Positions 1-12,809 of a stretch of DNA of 37,641 nt are shown here, piece after piece. Source of the stretch: Buttiauxella izardii. GTDB lineage: Bacteria; Pseudomonadota; Gammaproteobacteria; Enterobacterales; Enterobacteriaceae. Position 1 is the stretch's first letter. The number at the start of each line of letters is the position of its first letter. The notes beneath the pieces were generated by a model, which was not told the DNA's origin, made no database searches, and saw only the letters and a list, made by a program, of their open reading frames with translations. Position numbers and translations under genes: made by a program. The stretch is taken from assembly GCF_003601925.1 (NCBI RefSeq), contig NZ_QZWH01000023.1, forward strand, positions 1 through 37,641. Direction: 5' to 3'.

Positions 1-15
1 GGGAACTGCCAGGCT
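1..15 (+). rRNA. rrf: 3' end of 5S rRNA (partial)
   Basis: The first bases (GGGAACTGCCAGGC) match the conserved 3' end of enterobacterial 5S rRNA. A strong terminator follows directly at 29-57. In E. coli an rrn operon (rrnE) lies a short way upstream of metA, so the context agrees. Only the last bases of the gene lie in the window and the exact mature end is not certain. Confidence 0.75.
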
Positions 16-28
16 CCAATTAATTGGA

Positions 29-57
29 AAGCCCTGTACTGACGTACAGGGCTTTTT
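29..57 (+). terminator. rrn operon terminator
   Basis: An 11-bp perfect stem (AAGCCCTGTAC at 29-39 with GTACAGGGCTT at 44-54) closes a TGAC loop and is followed by a T run at 53-57. This is a typical intrinsic terminator just after the 5S rRNA end. Confidence 0.9.
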
Positions 58-161
58 GCTGTCTGTGATTTGTAAAAGCAAGCCTCAACTCATCCATATA
101 ATCCTCTATAGATCACATCATTAAGCAGTACATTCCACTATCTCCAAAACCCATTCTTAAG

Positions 162-174
162 TGAAACATTTTCA
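162..174 (+). promoter_or_regulatory. MetR box upstream of metA
   Basis: TGAAACATTTTCA fits the MetR consensus TGAA-N5-TTCA exactly. It lies about 98 bp before the metA start and about 47 bp before the MetJ boxes. MetR, with homocysteine as coeffector, is a known regulator of metA in enterobacteria. Occupancy is inferred from the motif only. Confidence 0.7.
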
Positions 175-220
175 ACTATCTTATGAATACTCGACATTTG
201 ACATATGTCGGGTTATCTTC

Positions 221-252
221 AGCTATCTGGATGTCTAAACGTTTAAACGTAT
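221..252 (+). promoter_or_regulatory. Tandem MetJ boxes of metA
   Basis: Four adjacent 8-bp met boxes can be read: AGCTATCT, GGATGTCT, AAACGTTT and AAACGTAT, each a variant of AGACGTCT. MetJ with S-adenosylmethionine binds such tandem boxes cooperatively to repress. The array ends 19 bp before the metA start, so it would cover the promoter and early transcript region. Confidence 0.8.
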
Positions 253-271
253 GCTGTGAGGATATAAGGTT

Positions 272-1201
272 ATGCCAATTCGGGTACTGGATGAGTTACC
301 AGCCGTCAATTTCCTGCGTGATGAGAATGTCTTTGTCATGACAACATCGCGCGCCAGCAATCAGGAAATCCGCCCGCTAAAAGTGCTCATACTTAATCTG
401 ATGCCGAAAAAGATCGAGACGGAGAACCAGTTTTTACGTCTGCTTTCTAACTCTCCTCTACAGGTTGACGTCCAGCTGTTGCGCATTGATTCCCGTGAAT
501 CCCGCAATACTCCCACGGAACACCTCAACAATTTCTACTGTAATTTTGAAGATATTCAGGATGAAAATTTTGATGGATTGATCGTGACCGGAGCACCCTT
601 GGGCCTGGTGGAATTTAACGATGTGGCTTACTGGCCGCAAATAGAACAAGTTATTCACTGGGCAAAAGATCACGTCACCTCAACGCTATTTGTATGTTGG
701 GCTGTGCAAGCGGCACTCAATATCCTCTATGGAATTCCTAAGCAAACGCGTAAAGATAAGCTCTCTGGTGTATATGAACACAATCTGACTTATCCGCATG
801 CCCTGCTAACTCGCGGCTTTGATGACACCTTCCTTGCACCGCATTCACGTTATGCAGATTTCCCGGCATCTTTGATTCGTGACTATACCGATCTCGAAGT
901 TCTGGCCGAGTCAGAAGAAGGGGATGCTTACCTCTTCGGTAGCAAAGATAAACGTATTGCTTTTGTTACCGGCCATCCGGAATACGATGCACACACGCTT
1001 TCAGGCGAATATTTCCGTGACGTCGAAGCCGGTCTGAGCCCTGATGTGCCCTATAACTACTTCCCGAATAACGACCCACAGAGAAAGCCGCATGCAACAT
1101 GGCGCAGCCATGGGAATTTGTTGTTCACTAACTGGCTAAATTACTACGTTTACCAGATAACGCCATTCGATCTGCGCCATATGAACCCAACGCTCGACTA
1201 A
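272..1201 (+). CDS. metA: Homoserine O-succinyltransferase MetA
   Basis: This cytoplasmic enzyme transfers succinyl from succinyl-CoA to homoserine, the first committed step of methionine synthesis. The 309-residue product has the family's usual length and reads as full-length MetA. The catalytic cysteine is Cys142 (in [10 protein letters not shown]), and the His235-Pro-Glu237-Tyr motif gives the other catalytic residues, at the same numbers as in E. coli. The ATG at 272 follows a GAGG-type ribosome site at about 257-262. The gene stands alone: a rrn terminator lies before it and an intrinsic terminator just after it. MetR and MetJ sites upstream indicate control by homocysteine and S-adenosylmethionine. 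The E. coli genes yjaA and yjaB, which separate rrnE from metA, are not present here. Confidence 0.98.
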   Translation: MPIRVLDELPAVNFLRDENVFVMTTSRASNQEIRPLKVLILNLMPKKIETENQFLRLLSNSPLQVDVQLLRIDSRESRNTPTEHLNNFYCNFEDIQDENFDGLIVTGAPLGLVEFNDVAYWPQIEQVIHWAKDHVTSTLFVCWAVQAALNILYGIPKQTRKDKLSGVYEHNLTYPHALLTRGFDDTFLAPHSRYADFPASLIRDYTDLEVLAESEEGDAYLFGSKDKRIAFVTGHPEYDAHTLSGEYFRDVEAGLSPDVPYNYFPNNDPQRKPHATWRSHGNLLFTNWLNYYVYQITPFDLRHMNPTLD

Positions 1202-1231
1202 GCGTTTCAGCATCCCACCAGTATTGACACT

Positions 1232-1256
1232 AAGGCACCTTCGGGTGCCTTTTTTG
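1232..1256 (+). terminator. metA terminator
   Basis: The stem AAGGCACC / GGTGCCTT with a TTCG tetraloop is followed by a run of T. It lies 31 bp after the metA stop codon. This is a strong intrinsic terminator that separates metA from aceB. Confidence 0.92.
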
Positions 1257-1334
1257 TTTTCTAAAACACATTCCCTCAGTGAATAAATTTTAATTTCATA
1301 TATATCAACATGATGGATTATTTTTATATTAAAA

Positions 1335-1375
1335 ATGGAAATTGTTTTTGATTTTAAAAAATCATGAAGTAGTCT
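1335..1375 (+). promoter_or_regulatory. aceBAK promoter with IclR operator
   Basis: The stretch TGGAAATTGTTTTTG at about 1336-1350 matches the IclR operator of E. coli aceB, and a similar box (TGGAAATCATTTTCG) lies before iclR here. It overlaps a plausible -35 (TTGATT, 1348-1353) with -10 TAGTCT (1370-1375) at 16-bp spacing. The AT-rich tract before it (1280-1335) is where other factors such as FruR and IHF act in E. coli; no clear sites for these were identified. Confidence 0.65.
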
Positions 1376-1459
1376 TAACCCTGCTGAGTGAAAACGCCGC
1401 ACTGGACGTACCAGATAAAATTGCTTCCAGAGATGGGATGATATGAGGGGAGAAATCCA

Positions 1460-3058
1460 ATGACACAACAGACAATTAGCGCAGAGTTGGCCTTTAGCCA
1501 GCCGTTTGGTGAACAAGAGCGACAGGTGCTGACGCCCGATGCAGTCGAGTTTCTCAGTGAACTCGTCACCCGGTTTACTCCGCAGCGTAATAAGCTACTG
1601 GCGGCACGCACCGTTCAGCAGGCAGAAATCGACGCAGGTAAACTTCCTGATTTTATTTCGGAAACCAGTTCCATTCGTGAATCTGAGTGGGTCATTCGTG
1701 GCATTCCGGCTGACTTACTCGATCGTCGCGTCGAAATTACCGGGCCGGTTGAACGTAAAATGGTGATTAACGCGCTGAATGCTAACGTTAAAGTTTTCAT
1801 GGCTGACTTTGAAGACTCTCTGGCACCGAGCTGGAGCAAAGTTATCGAAGGCCAAATTAACCTGCGCGATGCGATCAACGGCACGATTAGCTGGACAAAC
1901 GAAGCCGGGAAAATTTACCAGCTAAAGCCGGATCCTGCGGTATTGGTTTGCCGCGTGCGTGGTCTGCATCTGCCGGAAAAGCACGTCACCTGGCGCGATG
2001 AACCGATCCCAGGCAGTCTGTTCGATTTCGCGCTGTACTTCTTCCACAACGTCGATGCTCTGCTGGCAAAAGGCAGTGGCCCGTACTTCTACCTGCCGAA
2101 AACGCAATCCTGGCAGGAAGCGGCCTGGTGGAGCGAAGTCTTCACATTTACCGAAGATCATTTCTCCCTTCCGCGCGGCACCATCAAAGCGACATTGCTG
2201 ATTGAAACGCTGCCAGCGGTATTCCAGATGGATGAGATCCTGCACGCGCTGCGCGATCACATCGTTGGGCTGAACTGTGGCCGCTGGGACTACATTTTCA
2301 GCTACATCAAAACTTTGAAGAACCATCCGGATCGCGTTCTGCCCGACCGTCAGTCCGTCACCATGGATAAACCTTTCCTGAATGCTTATTCACGCCTGCT
2401 GATCAAAACCTGCCACCGCCGTGGCGCTTTTGCGATGGGGGGCATGGCAGCGTTCATTCCGAGTAAAGACAGTGCGCGCAACGATTGGGTGCTCAATAAA
2501 GTTAAAGCAGATAAGCAAATGGAAGCGACCAATGGCCACGATGGCACGTGGATTGCGCACCCAGGGCTTGCCGACACAGTGATCGAAGTCTTCAACCAGG
2601 CTTTGGGCGACGATAAAAACCAGCTGCATGTTTTACGTGAAGAAGATGCGCCGATTACTGCCGCACAACTTCTTGAACCTTGCCCCGGCGAGCGTACAGA
2701 AGCGGGTATGCGCGCCAATATCCGCGTGGCTGTGCAGTACATCGAAGCATGGATTTCGGGCAATGGTTGCGTGCCGATTTATGGCCTGATGGAAGATGCT
2801 GCGACGGCAGAAATCTCTCGTACCTCGATCTGGCAGTGGATCCACCATGAAAAAACGTTGAGCAACGGCGAGAGGGTCACCAAAGCGCTGTTCCGCCAGA
2901 TGCTGGCCGAAGAGATGTTCATTATTCAGGAAGAACTGGGTGACAAGCGTTTCAGCCAGGGGCGCTTTGATGAAGCCGCTCGCCTGATGGAACAAATCAC
3001 CACATCCGAAACGTTAATCGACTTCCTGACGCTGCCGGGCTACCGCCTGCTTGCTTAA
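1460..3058 (+). CDS. aceB: Malate synthase A
   Basis: AceB condenses glyoxylate with acetyl-CoA to give malate, the second step of the glyoxylate bypass, in the cytoplasm. The protein has 532 residues against 533 in E. coli. The TIM-barrel active site is visible: Arg165 (in VCRVRGLH), the metal-binding region around Glu249, the family signature near 287-302 ([15 protein letters not shown]), and catalytic base Asp446 in [10 protein letters not shown]. The ATG at 1460 follows a strong GAGGGGA site at 1445-1451. It is the first gene of aceBAK, and aceA starts 34 bp after its stop. An IclR operator overlaps the promoter, so expression should rise on acetate or fatty acids. Confidence 0.98.
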   Translation: MTQQTISAELAFSQPFGEQERQVLTPDAVEFLSELVTRFTPQRNKLLAARTVQQAEIDAGKLPDFISETSSIRESEWVIRGIPADLLDRRVEITGPVERKMVINALNANVKVFMADFEDSLAPSWSKVIEGQINLRDAINGTISWTNEAGKIYQLKPDPAVLVCRVRGLHLPEKHVTWRDEPIPGSLFDFALYFFHNVDALLAKGSGPYFYLPKTQSWQEAAWWSEVFTFTEDHFSLPRGTIKATLLIETLPAVFQMDEILHALRDHIVGLNCGRWDYIFSYIKTLKNHPDRVLPDRQSVTMDKPFLNAYSRLLIKTCHRRGAFAMGGMAAFIPSKDSARNDWVLNKVKADKQMEATNGHDGTWIAHPGLADTVIEVFNQALGDDKNQLHVLREEDAPITAAQLLEPCPGERTEAGMRANIRVAVQYIEAWISGNGCVPIYGLMEDAATAEISRTSIWQWIHHEKTLSNGERVTKALFRQMLAEEMFIIQEELGDKRFSQGRFDEAARLMEQITTSETLIDFLTLPGYRLLA

Positions 3059-3092
3059 ACCCTACACATTAAAAAAATATGGAGCATCTGCC

Positions 3093-4403
3093 ATGACTAA
3101 AACCTCACGCAACCAACAAATCCAACAATTAAAAGAAGAGTGGACGCAAGCACGCTGGGAAGGGATTAAGCGCCCGTATAGCGCAGAAGAAGTGGTGAAA
3201 TTGCGTGGTTCAGTGAACCCGGAATGTACGCTGGCGCAAAATGGCGCGGCCAGAATGTGGCGTTTACTGCATGGTGAATCGAAAAAGGGTTACATCAATA
3301 GCCTCGGTGCATTGACCGGCGGGCAGGCGTTGCAACAGGCTAAAGCGGGTATCGAAGCTATCTATCTTTCTGGCTGGCAGGTGGCGGCAGACGCTAACCT
3401 TGCGTCGAGCATGTACCCGGATCAATCGCTATACCCGGCAAACTCCGTTCCTGCGGTGGTGGATCGGATCAACAATACGTTTCGTCGTGCCGATCAGATC
3501 CAGTGGGCATCCAATATTGAGCAGGGCGATCCGCGTTATGTCGATTACTACCTGCCGATCGTGGCCGATGCCGAAGCCGGTTTTGGCGGCGTGCTGAACG
3601 CGTTCGAGTTGATGAAATCGATGATTCAGGCGGGTGCTGCTGCCGTTCACTTTGAAGACCAACTCGCGTCGGTAAAGAAATGTGGCCATATGGGCGGCAA
3701 GGTTTTAGTGCCGACTCAGGAAGCGATTCAGAAACTGGTTGCTGCACGTTTGGCTGCTGATGTGATGGGCGTTCCGACGTTAGTGATTGCCCGTACTGAT
3801 GCCGACGCCGCAGATTTAATTACCTCCGATTGCGATGAATACGACCGTGAATTTATTACCGGTGAGCGCACGCAAGAAGGTTTCTACCGAACTCGCGCTG
3901 GCATTGAACAGGCTATCAGCCGTGGCCTTGCTTACGCGCCGTATGCCGATTTGGTGTGGTGTGAAACCTCCAAGCCGGACCTTGAACAGGCTCGCCGCTT
4001 TGCCGAAGCCATTCACGCTCGCTTCCCAGGCAAACTGCTGGCGTACAACTGCTCGCCGTCATTTAACTGGAAGAAAAATCTCGACGATAAAACCATCGCC
4101 TCCTTCCAGGAAGAGCTGTCAGCGATGGGCTACAAATACCAGTTCATCACGCTGGCGGGCATTCACAGCATGTGGTTCAACATGTTCGACCTGGCACACG
4201 CTTACGCGCAAGGTGAGGGCATGCGTCATTACGTTGAGAAAGTGCAGCAGCCAGAATTTGCCGCCGCGCCAGAAGGTTACACCTTCGTATCTCACCAGCA
4301 GGAAGTGGGCACCGGTTACTTCGACAATGTGACGACGATTATCCAGGGCGGCGCTTCTTCGGTGACAGCACTGACCGGGTCAACGGAAGAAGATCAGTTC
4401 TAA
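3093..4403 (+). CDS. aceA: Isocitrate lyase
   Basis: AceA splits isocitrate into succinate and glyoxylate, the first step of the glyoxylate bypass. The start is set at ATG 3093 ([10 protein letters not shown]), preceded by GGAG at 3081-3084. The reading frame is open further upstream into the end of aceB, but that extension has no homologous start. The product has 436 residues, against 434 in E. coli. The catalytic motif KKCGHMGGK contains the active-site cysteine at about residue 196, and the Mg-binding acidic stretch [10 protein letters not shown] lies near 157-166. The protein ends in STEEDQF, close to the E. coli tail. It is the middle gene of the operon, and a REP-like hairpin separates it from aceK. 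Confidence 0.98.
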   Translation: MTKTSRNQQIQQLKEEWTQARWEGIKRPYSAEEVVKLRGSVNPECTLAQNGAARMWRLLHGESKKGYINSLGALTGGQALQQAKAGIEAIYLSGWQVAADANLASSMYPDQSLYPANSVPAVVDRINNTFRRADQIQWASNIEQGDPRYVDYYLPIVADAEAGFGGVLNAFELMKSMIQAGAAAVHFEDQLASVKKCGHMGGKVLVPTQEAIQKLVAARLAADVMGVPTLVIARTDADAADLITSDCDEYDREFITGERTQEGFYRTRAGIEQAISRGLAYAPYADLVWCETSKPDLEQARRFAEAIHARFPGKLLAYNCSPSFNWKKNLDDKTIASFQEELSAMGYKYQFITLAGIHSMWFNMFDLAHAYAQGEGMRHYVEKVQQPEFAAAPEGYTFVSHQQEVGTGYFDNVTTIIQGGASSVTALTGSTEEDQF

Positions 4404-4415
4404 GTTTTCTTTTCG

Positions 4416-4451
4416 TAGGGCGGATAAGCAGCGCGTCATCCGCCGTTTTTT
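4416..4451 (+). repeat. REP-like hairpin between aceA and aceK
   Basis: GGCGGAT (4419-4425) pairs with ATCCGCC (4438-4444) and is followed by GTTTTTTAT. The sequence resembles the core of enterobacterial REP elements (GGCGGATAA...ATCCGCC). It also has the form of an intrinsic terminator with a T run. In E. coli the same gap holds REP-like stem-loops, and aceK is expressed far less than aceA. A role as a partial terminator or 3' stabiliser of aceBA mRNA is inferred. Confidence 0.7.
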
Positions 4452-4468
4452 ATGCTGTGAGGTAACCC

Positions 4469-6211
4469 ATGACGCGACGGCTGGAACTGTTAATCGCCCA
4501 CACCATCCTGCAAGGTTTTGACGCGCAGTATGGCCGCTTTCTTGAGGTCACCTCCGGAGCGCAGCAGCGCTTCGAACAAGCCGACTGGCATGCGGTGCAG
4601 CGGGCGATGAAAAGCCGTATCCATCTCTACGATCACCACGTCGGCCTGGTGGTAGAGCAGTTGCGTTGTATAACTGGTGGTCAAAATACGGACGACGAGT
4701 TTTTATTGCGCGTCAAAGCGCAGTACACGCAATTGTTGCCCGATTACCCTCGCTTTGAAATTGCCGAAAGCTTTTTCAACTCTGTTTATTGTCGGCTCTT
4801 CGATCACCGCTCGTTATCTCCCGAGCGGCTTTTTATCTTCAGTTCTCAGGACGAAACACGCTTTCGCACCATTCCTCGTCCGCTGTCAAAAACATTCACT
4901 CCAGCTTTAGGCTGGCAGCCGCTTCTACGTTCTTTGCTGCGGGATTTACCTTTGCGCTTGCCGTGGCAAAATTTAGCTCGCGATGCCGGTTATATCATCG
5001 CGCACCTGAGCGAAACCTTCGGTGCAGAGGCTCTGAAACAGGCTTCATTAGAAATCGCTAACGAACTGTTTTATCGCAATAAAGCCGCCTGGCTGGTAGG
5101 AAAACTGGATCTGCCCACGTGCAAAGTGCCCTTTTTGCTGCCGATACATCGCACAGATGATGGAATGTTGGTCATCGATACCTGCCTGACCAGCACTTCC
5201 GAAGCCAGCATTGTCTTTGGTTTTGCCCGCTCTTATTTCATGGTTTATGCCCCGCAACCGGCGGCATTGGTGGAATGGCTGCGCGAGATATTGCCCGGTA
5301 AAACGACCGCTGAACTGTATATGGCGATTGGCTGCCAGAAGCACGGCAAAACAGAAAGTTACCGTGAATATTTGACCTACATTTCCAACACCGATGAGCA
5401 GTTTATTGAAGCACCGGGCATTCGCGGCATGGTGATGCTGGTGTTTACACTTCCTGGTTTTGACCGGGTATTCAAAGTGATTAAAGACAAATTTGCGCCG
5501 CAAAAAGAGGTCACAGCCGAACGTGTGCGGGAATGCTATCAATTGGTGAAGGAACACGATCGCGTCGGGCGAATGGCAGATACTCAGGAGTTTGAAAATT
5601 TTGTGCTCGCTAAGCACCAGATTAGCCAGCCGTTGCTGGAACTCTTACAGCAAGAAGTGCCAGAAAAACTCACCGATCTCGGCGACAGCATCGCTATCAG
5701 TCATCTGTATATTGAACGCCGAATGGTGCCGCTGAATATTTGGCTGGAGCAGGTGGAAGGCCAGCAATTACGCGATGCGGTCGAAGAATACGGTAACGCC
5801 ATTCGCCAGCTTGCCGCAGCAAATATCTTCCCCGGCGACATGCTGTTTAAGAACTTTGGCGTCACCCGTCACGGGCGCGTGGTGTTCTACGATTATGATG
5901 AAATTTGCTATATGACCGAGGTGAATTTCCGCGGCATTCCAGCGCCGCGTTACCCGGAAGACGAACTCTCCGCCGAGCCGTGGTACAGCGTGGCGGCAGG
6001 TGATGTTTTCCCGGAAGAGTTTCGCCACTATTTATGCGCAGACCCGCGTATTCGCCTGATCTTTGATGAAATGCACAGCGACCTGTTTCGGGCTGATTAC
6101 TGGCGCGCGTTGCAGGAGCGAATCCGCAACGGCCACGTAGAGGATGTTTTTGCTTATCGACGTCGCCAGCGATTTATTCTTCGTTTTGGCGATGTAAAAC
6201 AGGCGGGTTAA
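4469..6211 (+). CDS. aceK: Isocitrate dehydrogenase kinase/phosphatase
   Basis: AceK phosphorylates and dephosphorylates isocitrate dehydrogenase, setting how isocitrate divides between the TCA cycle and the glyoxylate shunt. The protein has 580 residues (578 in E. coli). The N-terminal half is the helical regulatory domain; the C-terminal half is the kinase-like domain with ATP-binding Lys336 ([12 protein letters not shown]) and the metal-site motif Asp475-Tyr-Asp477-Glu. ATG 4469 follows GAGG at 4459-4462. It is the last gene of aceBAK and is probably expressed much less than aceBA because of the hairpin upstream. Its stop codon overlaps the end of the convergent iclR gene by four bases; arpA, which lies between them in E. 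coli K-12, is missing. Confidence 0.98.
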   Translation: MTRRLELLIAHTILQGFDAQYGRFLEVTSGAQQRFEQADWHAVQRAMKSRIHLYDHHVGLVVEQLRCITGGQNTDDEFLLRVKAQYTQLLPDYPRFEIAESFFNSVYCRLFDHRSLSPERLFIFSSQDETRFRTIPRPLSKTFTPALGWQPLLRSLLRDLPLRLPWQNLARDAGYIIAHLSETFGAEALKQASLEIANELFYRNKAAWLVGKLDLPTCKVPFLLPIHRTDDGMLVIDTCLTSTSEASIVFGFARSYFMVYAPQPAALVEWLREILPGKTTAELYMAIGCQKHGKTESYREYLTYISNTDEQFIEAPGIRGMVMLVFTLPGFDRVFKVIKDKFAPQKEVTAERVRECYQLVKEHDRVGRMADTQEFENFVLAKHQISQPLLELLQQEVPEKLTDLGDSIAISHLYIERRMVPLNIWLEQVEGQQLRDAVEEYGNAIRQLAAANIFPGDMLFKNFGVTRHGRVVFYDYDEICYMTEVNFRGIPAPRYPEDELSAEPWYSVAAGDVFPEEFRHYLCADPRIRLIFDEMHSDLFRADYWRALQERIRNGHVEDVFAYRRRQRFILRFGDVKQAG

Positions 6212-7041
6212 CGCCCGCCGCCGTACGCCTGGGTAATCTCTTTCGCCGCTTTAATCACTAACGCGCCCAACTCGGTGACGCGGTCATCGGTGATGCGTGA
6301 AATCGGCCCGGAAATCGAAATCGCCGCAAACGCTTCATGATGCTCGTCATAAATACACGCCGCCACGCAACGCAGCCCCAGCGCATGTTCTTCATCATCA
6401 AACGAATAACCGCGTTTGCGGGTCTGTGCCAAATCTTCTTTCAGATGCAGCGGAGAAGTCAGCGTGGCGGGCGTATAGCTGTGCAACCCTTTGCGATGCA
6501 GCAACGACGCGACCTGGTCGTCACTCAAATTTGCCAGAAACACCTTCCCGGCACCTGAAGCATGCATTGGCAGCTTGCCGCCAATCGGTGCTGACATGCG
6601 CATTAACTGCGCGCATTGCACCTGGTCGATAATAATCGCCTGATGATCGCTGTGGTCGAGCACCGCCAGATTCACGGTTTCGCCGGAATCCTCCATTAAC
6701 GTGCGCAGGATGGGGTGAACAATTGCCAGCAGGTTACGGCTTTGCAGGAAGCTACTGCCGACGACAAACGCATGAGCGCCAATCGTCCAGTGCCCGAGGT
6801 CGCCAATCTGGCGCACAAAACCGAGCTGCTGCATGGTGCTCAAAAGACGATGTGTGGTGGAGTTAGGTAAGCCAGCCTGTTGCGCCAACTCGGTGAGCGC
6901 CACGCTACCGTGCGATTCGGCAATCCATTCAAGCAGTTTCAGCCCACGCGTTAGTGACTGAACTTGCCCGGTAGGCTGAGGTGCGGCCACTGTGGCAGCA
7001 CGTGGTTTTTTTCCACGTTTGGCGGGAACGGCAGCAACCAT
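6208..7041 (-). CDS. iclR: Acetate operon repressor IclR
   Basis: IclR represses aceBAK and its own gene. The start is placed at ATG 7041 ([13 protein letters not shown]), preceded by AGGAG at 6-bp spacing; the frame is open for 34 more codons upstream but that part does not resemble IclR. The product has 277 residues. After a basic, Ala/Pro-rich N-terminus comes the winged helix-turn-helix (about residues 30-90, with [19 protein letters not shown]). The effector-binding IclR domain follows (about 105-275, with the typical [20 protein letters not shown] stretch and HALGLRC). It is transcribed toward aceK. An IclR-type box at 7065-7079 suggests autorepression. Confidence 0.97.
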   Translation of the reverse strand: MVAAVPAKRGKKPRAATVAAPQPTGQVQSLTRGLKLLEWIAESHGSVALTELAQQAGLPNSTTHRLLSTMQQLGFVRQIGDLGHWTIGAHAFVVGSSFLQSRNLLAIVHPILRTLMEDSGETVNLAVLDHSDHQAIIIDQVQCAQLMRMSAPIGGKLPMHASGAGKVFLANLSDDQVASLLHRKGLHSYTPATLTSPLHLKEDLAQTRKRGYSFDDEEHALGLRCVAACIYDEHHEAFAAISISGPISRITDDRVTELGALVIKAAKEITQAYGGGR

Positions 7042-7064
7042 AACTGACTCCTGTTTTCGTATCG

Positions 7065-7079
7065 TGGAAATCATTTTCG
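7065..7079 (-). promoter_or_regulatory. IclR autoregulatory operator
   Basis: TGGAAATCATTTTCG resembles the IclR box TGGAAATNATTTCCA and lies 23 bp upstream of the iclR start codon. The aceB promoter holds a related box. IclR autoregulation is known in E. coli; binding here is inferred from the motif. Confidence 0.6.
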
Positions 7080-7129
7080 TTTTATTTGGCGATAATGCAA
7101 CCAGCAACCGACTCATCGGAGCAGTCAGG

Positions 7130-7147
7130 TGAACATGTCTCATGTTC
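7130..7147 (+). promoter_or_regulatory. Perfect dyad with MetR-like half sites before metH
   Basis: GAACATG (7131-7137) and CATGTTC (7141-7147) form a perfect 7-bp inverted repeat with a 3-base spacer. The stretch TGAACATGTCTCA (7130-7142) fits the MetR consensus TGAA-N5-TTCA with one mismatch. metH is MetR-activated in enterobacteria, which makes MetR the leading candidate. The position, about 80 bp before the metH start, suits an activator. Confidence 0.5.
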
Positions 7148-7226
7148 GTTTACTTTGCGACTATTACAACTTGTGACAGTATGACTTGTTGGTCTGACAG
7201 GCTTGGGTAAACAGGTGGAAACTAGA

Positions 7227-10910
<3,684 letters not shown>

Positions 10911-10920
10911 TTTGCTTCGA

Positions 10921-11029
10921 CCCTCATCCCGGCCTTCTCCCTGAGGGAGAAGGAGAAATCATGCCCCTCTCCCTGAGGACGAAGGAAAAATCACTTCCCT
11001 CTCCCTGAGGGAGAGGGTCAGGGTGAGGG
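10921..11029. repeat. Palindromic repeat, copy A (three modules)
   Basis: The stretch begins CCCTCATCCCGG and ends TCAGGGTGAGGG. Inside it are three palindromic modules of the type TCTCCC-TGA-GGGAGA. The first is at 10934-10952, the middle one at about 10964-10985 is degraded, and the third is a perfect 21-bp palindrome at 10997-11017. The same ends and modules recur at 24458-24575, and in shorter inverted form at 17652-17713. It lies between metH and yjbB and could act as a transcript 3' stem-loop. It is an imperfect palindrome without any coding frame. Confidence 0.85.
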
Positions 11030-11119
11030 TGGTTTACATCCCGAAACGTTTAATTCTTCCCCGGCGTTATATACTGGAAAGAGAAGGAATTTCTCGTCTA
11101 ATAATTTCCAGGAGAAAGT

Positions 11120-12748
11120 GTGCTGACATTACTGCATCTACTTTCTGCGGTGGCGCTATTGGTATGGGGCACGCACATTGTGCGTACCGGCATCATGCGC
11201 GTTTACGGTGCCAATCTCCGTAGCGTACTCAGCCGCAGTGTTGAAAAAAAACCGTTCGCCTTTTGTGCCGGGATTGGTGTTACTGCGCTGGTGCAAAGCA
11301 GCAATGCGACCACCATGTTGGTCACCTCATTTGTGGCACAGGATCTGGTGGCGCTGACGCCTGCGCTGGTGATTGTGTTGGGCGCGGATGTGGGTACTGC
11401 GCTGATGGCGCGAATCCTGACCTTTGATCTTTCCTGGCTTTCACCGCTTCTCATCTTCCTCGGCGTCATTTTCTTCCTCAGTCGCAAACAAACTCGCGCC
11501 GGGCAACTTGGCCGCGTGGGGATTGGCCTCGGGCTGATTTTGCTGGCGCTGGAGCTGATTGTTGCCGCCGTCACACCGATAACTCAGGCGTCCGGCGTAC
11601 AGGTGATTTTTGCCTCGTTAACGGGCGATATCATGCTCGATGCGCTGATTGGCGCAATGTTCGCGATTATCAGTTATTCGAGTCTTGCCGCAGTTTTGCT
11701 GACCGCCACGCTCACATCGGCTGGGATTATCTCGTTTGATGTCGCGCTGTGTCTGGTGATTGGTGCCAACCTCGGTTCCGGCCTGCTGGCGATGATCAAC
11801 AACAGCACCGCCAATGCAGCGGCTCGTCGTGTCGCACTGGGTAGTTTGTTATTCAAGCTGGTGGGCGGGGTGATTGTGCTGCCGTTCGTGCATATTCTGG
11901 CGGACGCGATGCAAAAACTCTCGCAGCCGGAATCTGAACTGGTTATCTATTTCCACGTGTTCTACAACTTGATTCGCTGCCTGGCGATGGTGCCCTTTGC
12001 CGGCGCGATGGCGCGTTTCTGCCGGAGTGTAATCAGCGAAGTGCCAGAAGTGGATGCGCGCATGAAGCCGAAACATCTGGATGTTACTGCGCTGGATACC
12101 CCGGCGCTGGGGCTTTCCAACGCCGCACGTGAAACGCTGCGCATGGGCGATGTGCTCGAACAGATGCTCGAAACCTGGAGCAAAGTCATGCACGGCGAAC
12201 CGCGGCAGGAAAAAGAATTACGCAAGCTCGCCGATGACGTGGACGTGCTGTATACCGCGATAAAGCTGTATATGGCGCAGATGCAGAAAGAGGAGTTGGC
12301 GGAAGTTGAATCCCGCCGTTGGGCTGAAATTATCGAGATGTCGCTGAACCTCGAGCAGGCGGCGGATATTCTCGAGCGCATGGGCAGCGAAGTGGCGGAT
12401 AAATCGCTGGCCGCTCGCCGGGCGTTCTCGCCAGACGGCCTGAAAGAACTGGATATTCTGCTTCAGCAATTGAGCAGTAATCTGAAACTCAGCCTGTCGG
12501 TATTTTTCTCGGCAGATGTGAACAGCGCCCGCCGTTTGCGCCGTAATAAACATCGCTTCCGTATCCTGAATCGCCGTTTCTCGCATGCTCACGTCGATCG
12601 CCTGCATCAGCAAAACGTGCAAAGCATCGAAACCAGTTCGCTGCACCTTGGCTTGCTCGGCGATATGAAACGCCTGAACTCGTTATTCTGCGCAGTGGCT
12701 TACAGCGTGCTAGAACAGCCTGACGATGACGAGCGGGACGAGTATTAA
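11120..12748 (+). CDS. yjbB: Inorganic phosphate exporter YjbB (Na/Pi-cotransporter family)
   Basis: This inner-membrane protein belongs to the Na+/Pi cotransporter family with a C-terminal PhoU-like domain. E. coli YjbB exports phosphate. The 542-residue product begins at GTG 11120 (MLTLLHLLSA) with AGGAGAAA at 11110-11117. The membrane half (about 1-300) holds the two family repeats, each with a Gln-Ser-Ser or Ser-Tyr-Ser-Ser motif (TALVQSSNATT near 55 and IISYSSLAAVLL near 178). The PhoU-like helical part covers about 340-530. In E. coli pepE follows; here a small lipoprotein gene takes that place. Confidence 0.95.
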   Translation: MLTLLHLLSAVALLVWGTHIVRTGIMRVYGANLRSVLSRSVEKKPFAFCAGIGVTALVQSSNATTMLVTSFVAQDLVALTPALVIVLGADVGTALMARILTFDLSWLSPLLIFLGVIFFLSRKQTRAGQLGRVGIGLGLILLALELIVAAVTPITQASGVQVIFASLTGDIMLDALIGAMFAIISYSSLAAVLLTATLTSAGIISFDVALCLVIGANLGSGLLAMINNSTANAAARRVALGSLLFKLVGGVIVLPFVHILADAMQKLSQPESELVIYFHVFYNLIRCLAMVPFAGAMARFCRSVISEVPEVDARMKPKHLDVTALDTPALGLSNAARETLRMGDVLEQMLETWSKVMHGEPRQEKELRKLADDVDVLYTAIKLYMAQMQKEELAEVESRRWAEIIEMSLNLEQAADILERMGSEVADKSLAARRAFSPDGLKELDILLQQLSSNLKLSLSVFFSADVNSARRLRRNKHRFRILNRRFSHAHVDRLHQQNVQSIETSSLHLGLLGDMKRLNSLFCAVAYSVLEQPDDDERDEY

Positions 12749-12771
12749 TTTTCCTGTGTGAGCCATCTGTA

Positions 12772-12777
12772 TATAAT
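12772..12777 (+). promoter_or_regulatory. Candidate -10 element of the lipoprotein gene
   Basis: A perfect TATAAT lies 33 bp before the next start codon, within the 61-bp gap after yjbB. No good -35 is present at 17 bp, so the promoter would rely on the -10 or on an activator. It suggests that the lipoprotein gene is transcribed on its own. Confidence 0.45.
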
Positions 12778-12809
12778 CTGTACGGTAAATTTAATAAAAA
12801 AGGAATTTA

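Noticed and set aside
3051-3092. Longer aceA frame starting inside the end of aceB
   Set aside because: The extra 14 codons overlap aceB, have no ribosome site and do not resemble isocitrate lyase. ATG 3093 with GGAG upstream fits the family start.
7042-7143. 34-codon N-terminal extension of iclR
   Set aside because: It covers the IclR-type operator and does not resemble the family; ATG 7041 has AGGAG at proper spacing.
7203-7226. TTG start for metH
   Set aside because: GTG 7227 gives exactly the known 1227-residue length and has a good ribosome site.
10921-11029. Repeat copies A and C as CRISPR arrays
   Set aside because: The units are palindromic, unevenly spaced and lack unique spacers of constant length; no cas genes are near.
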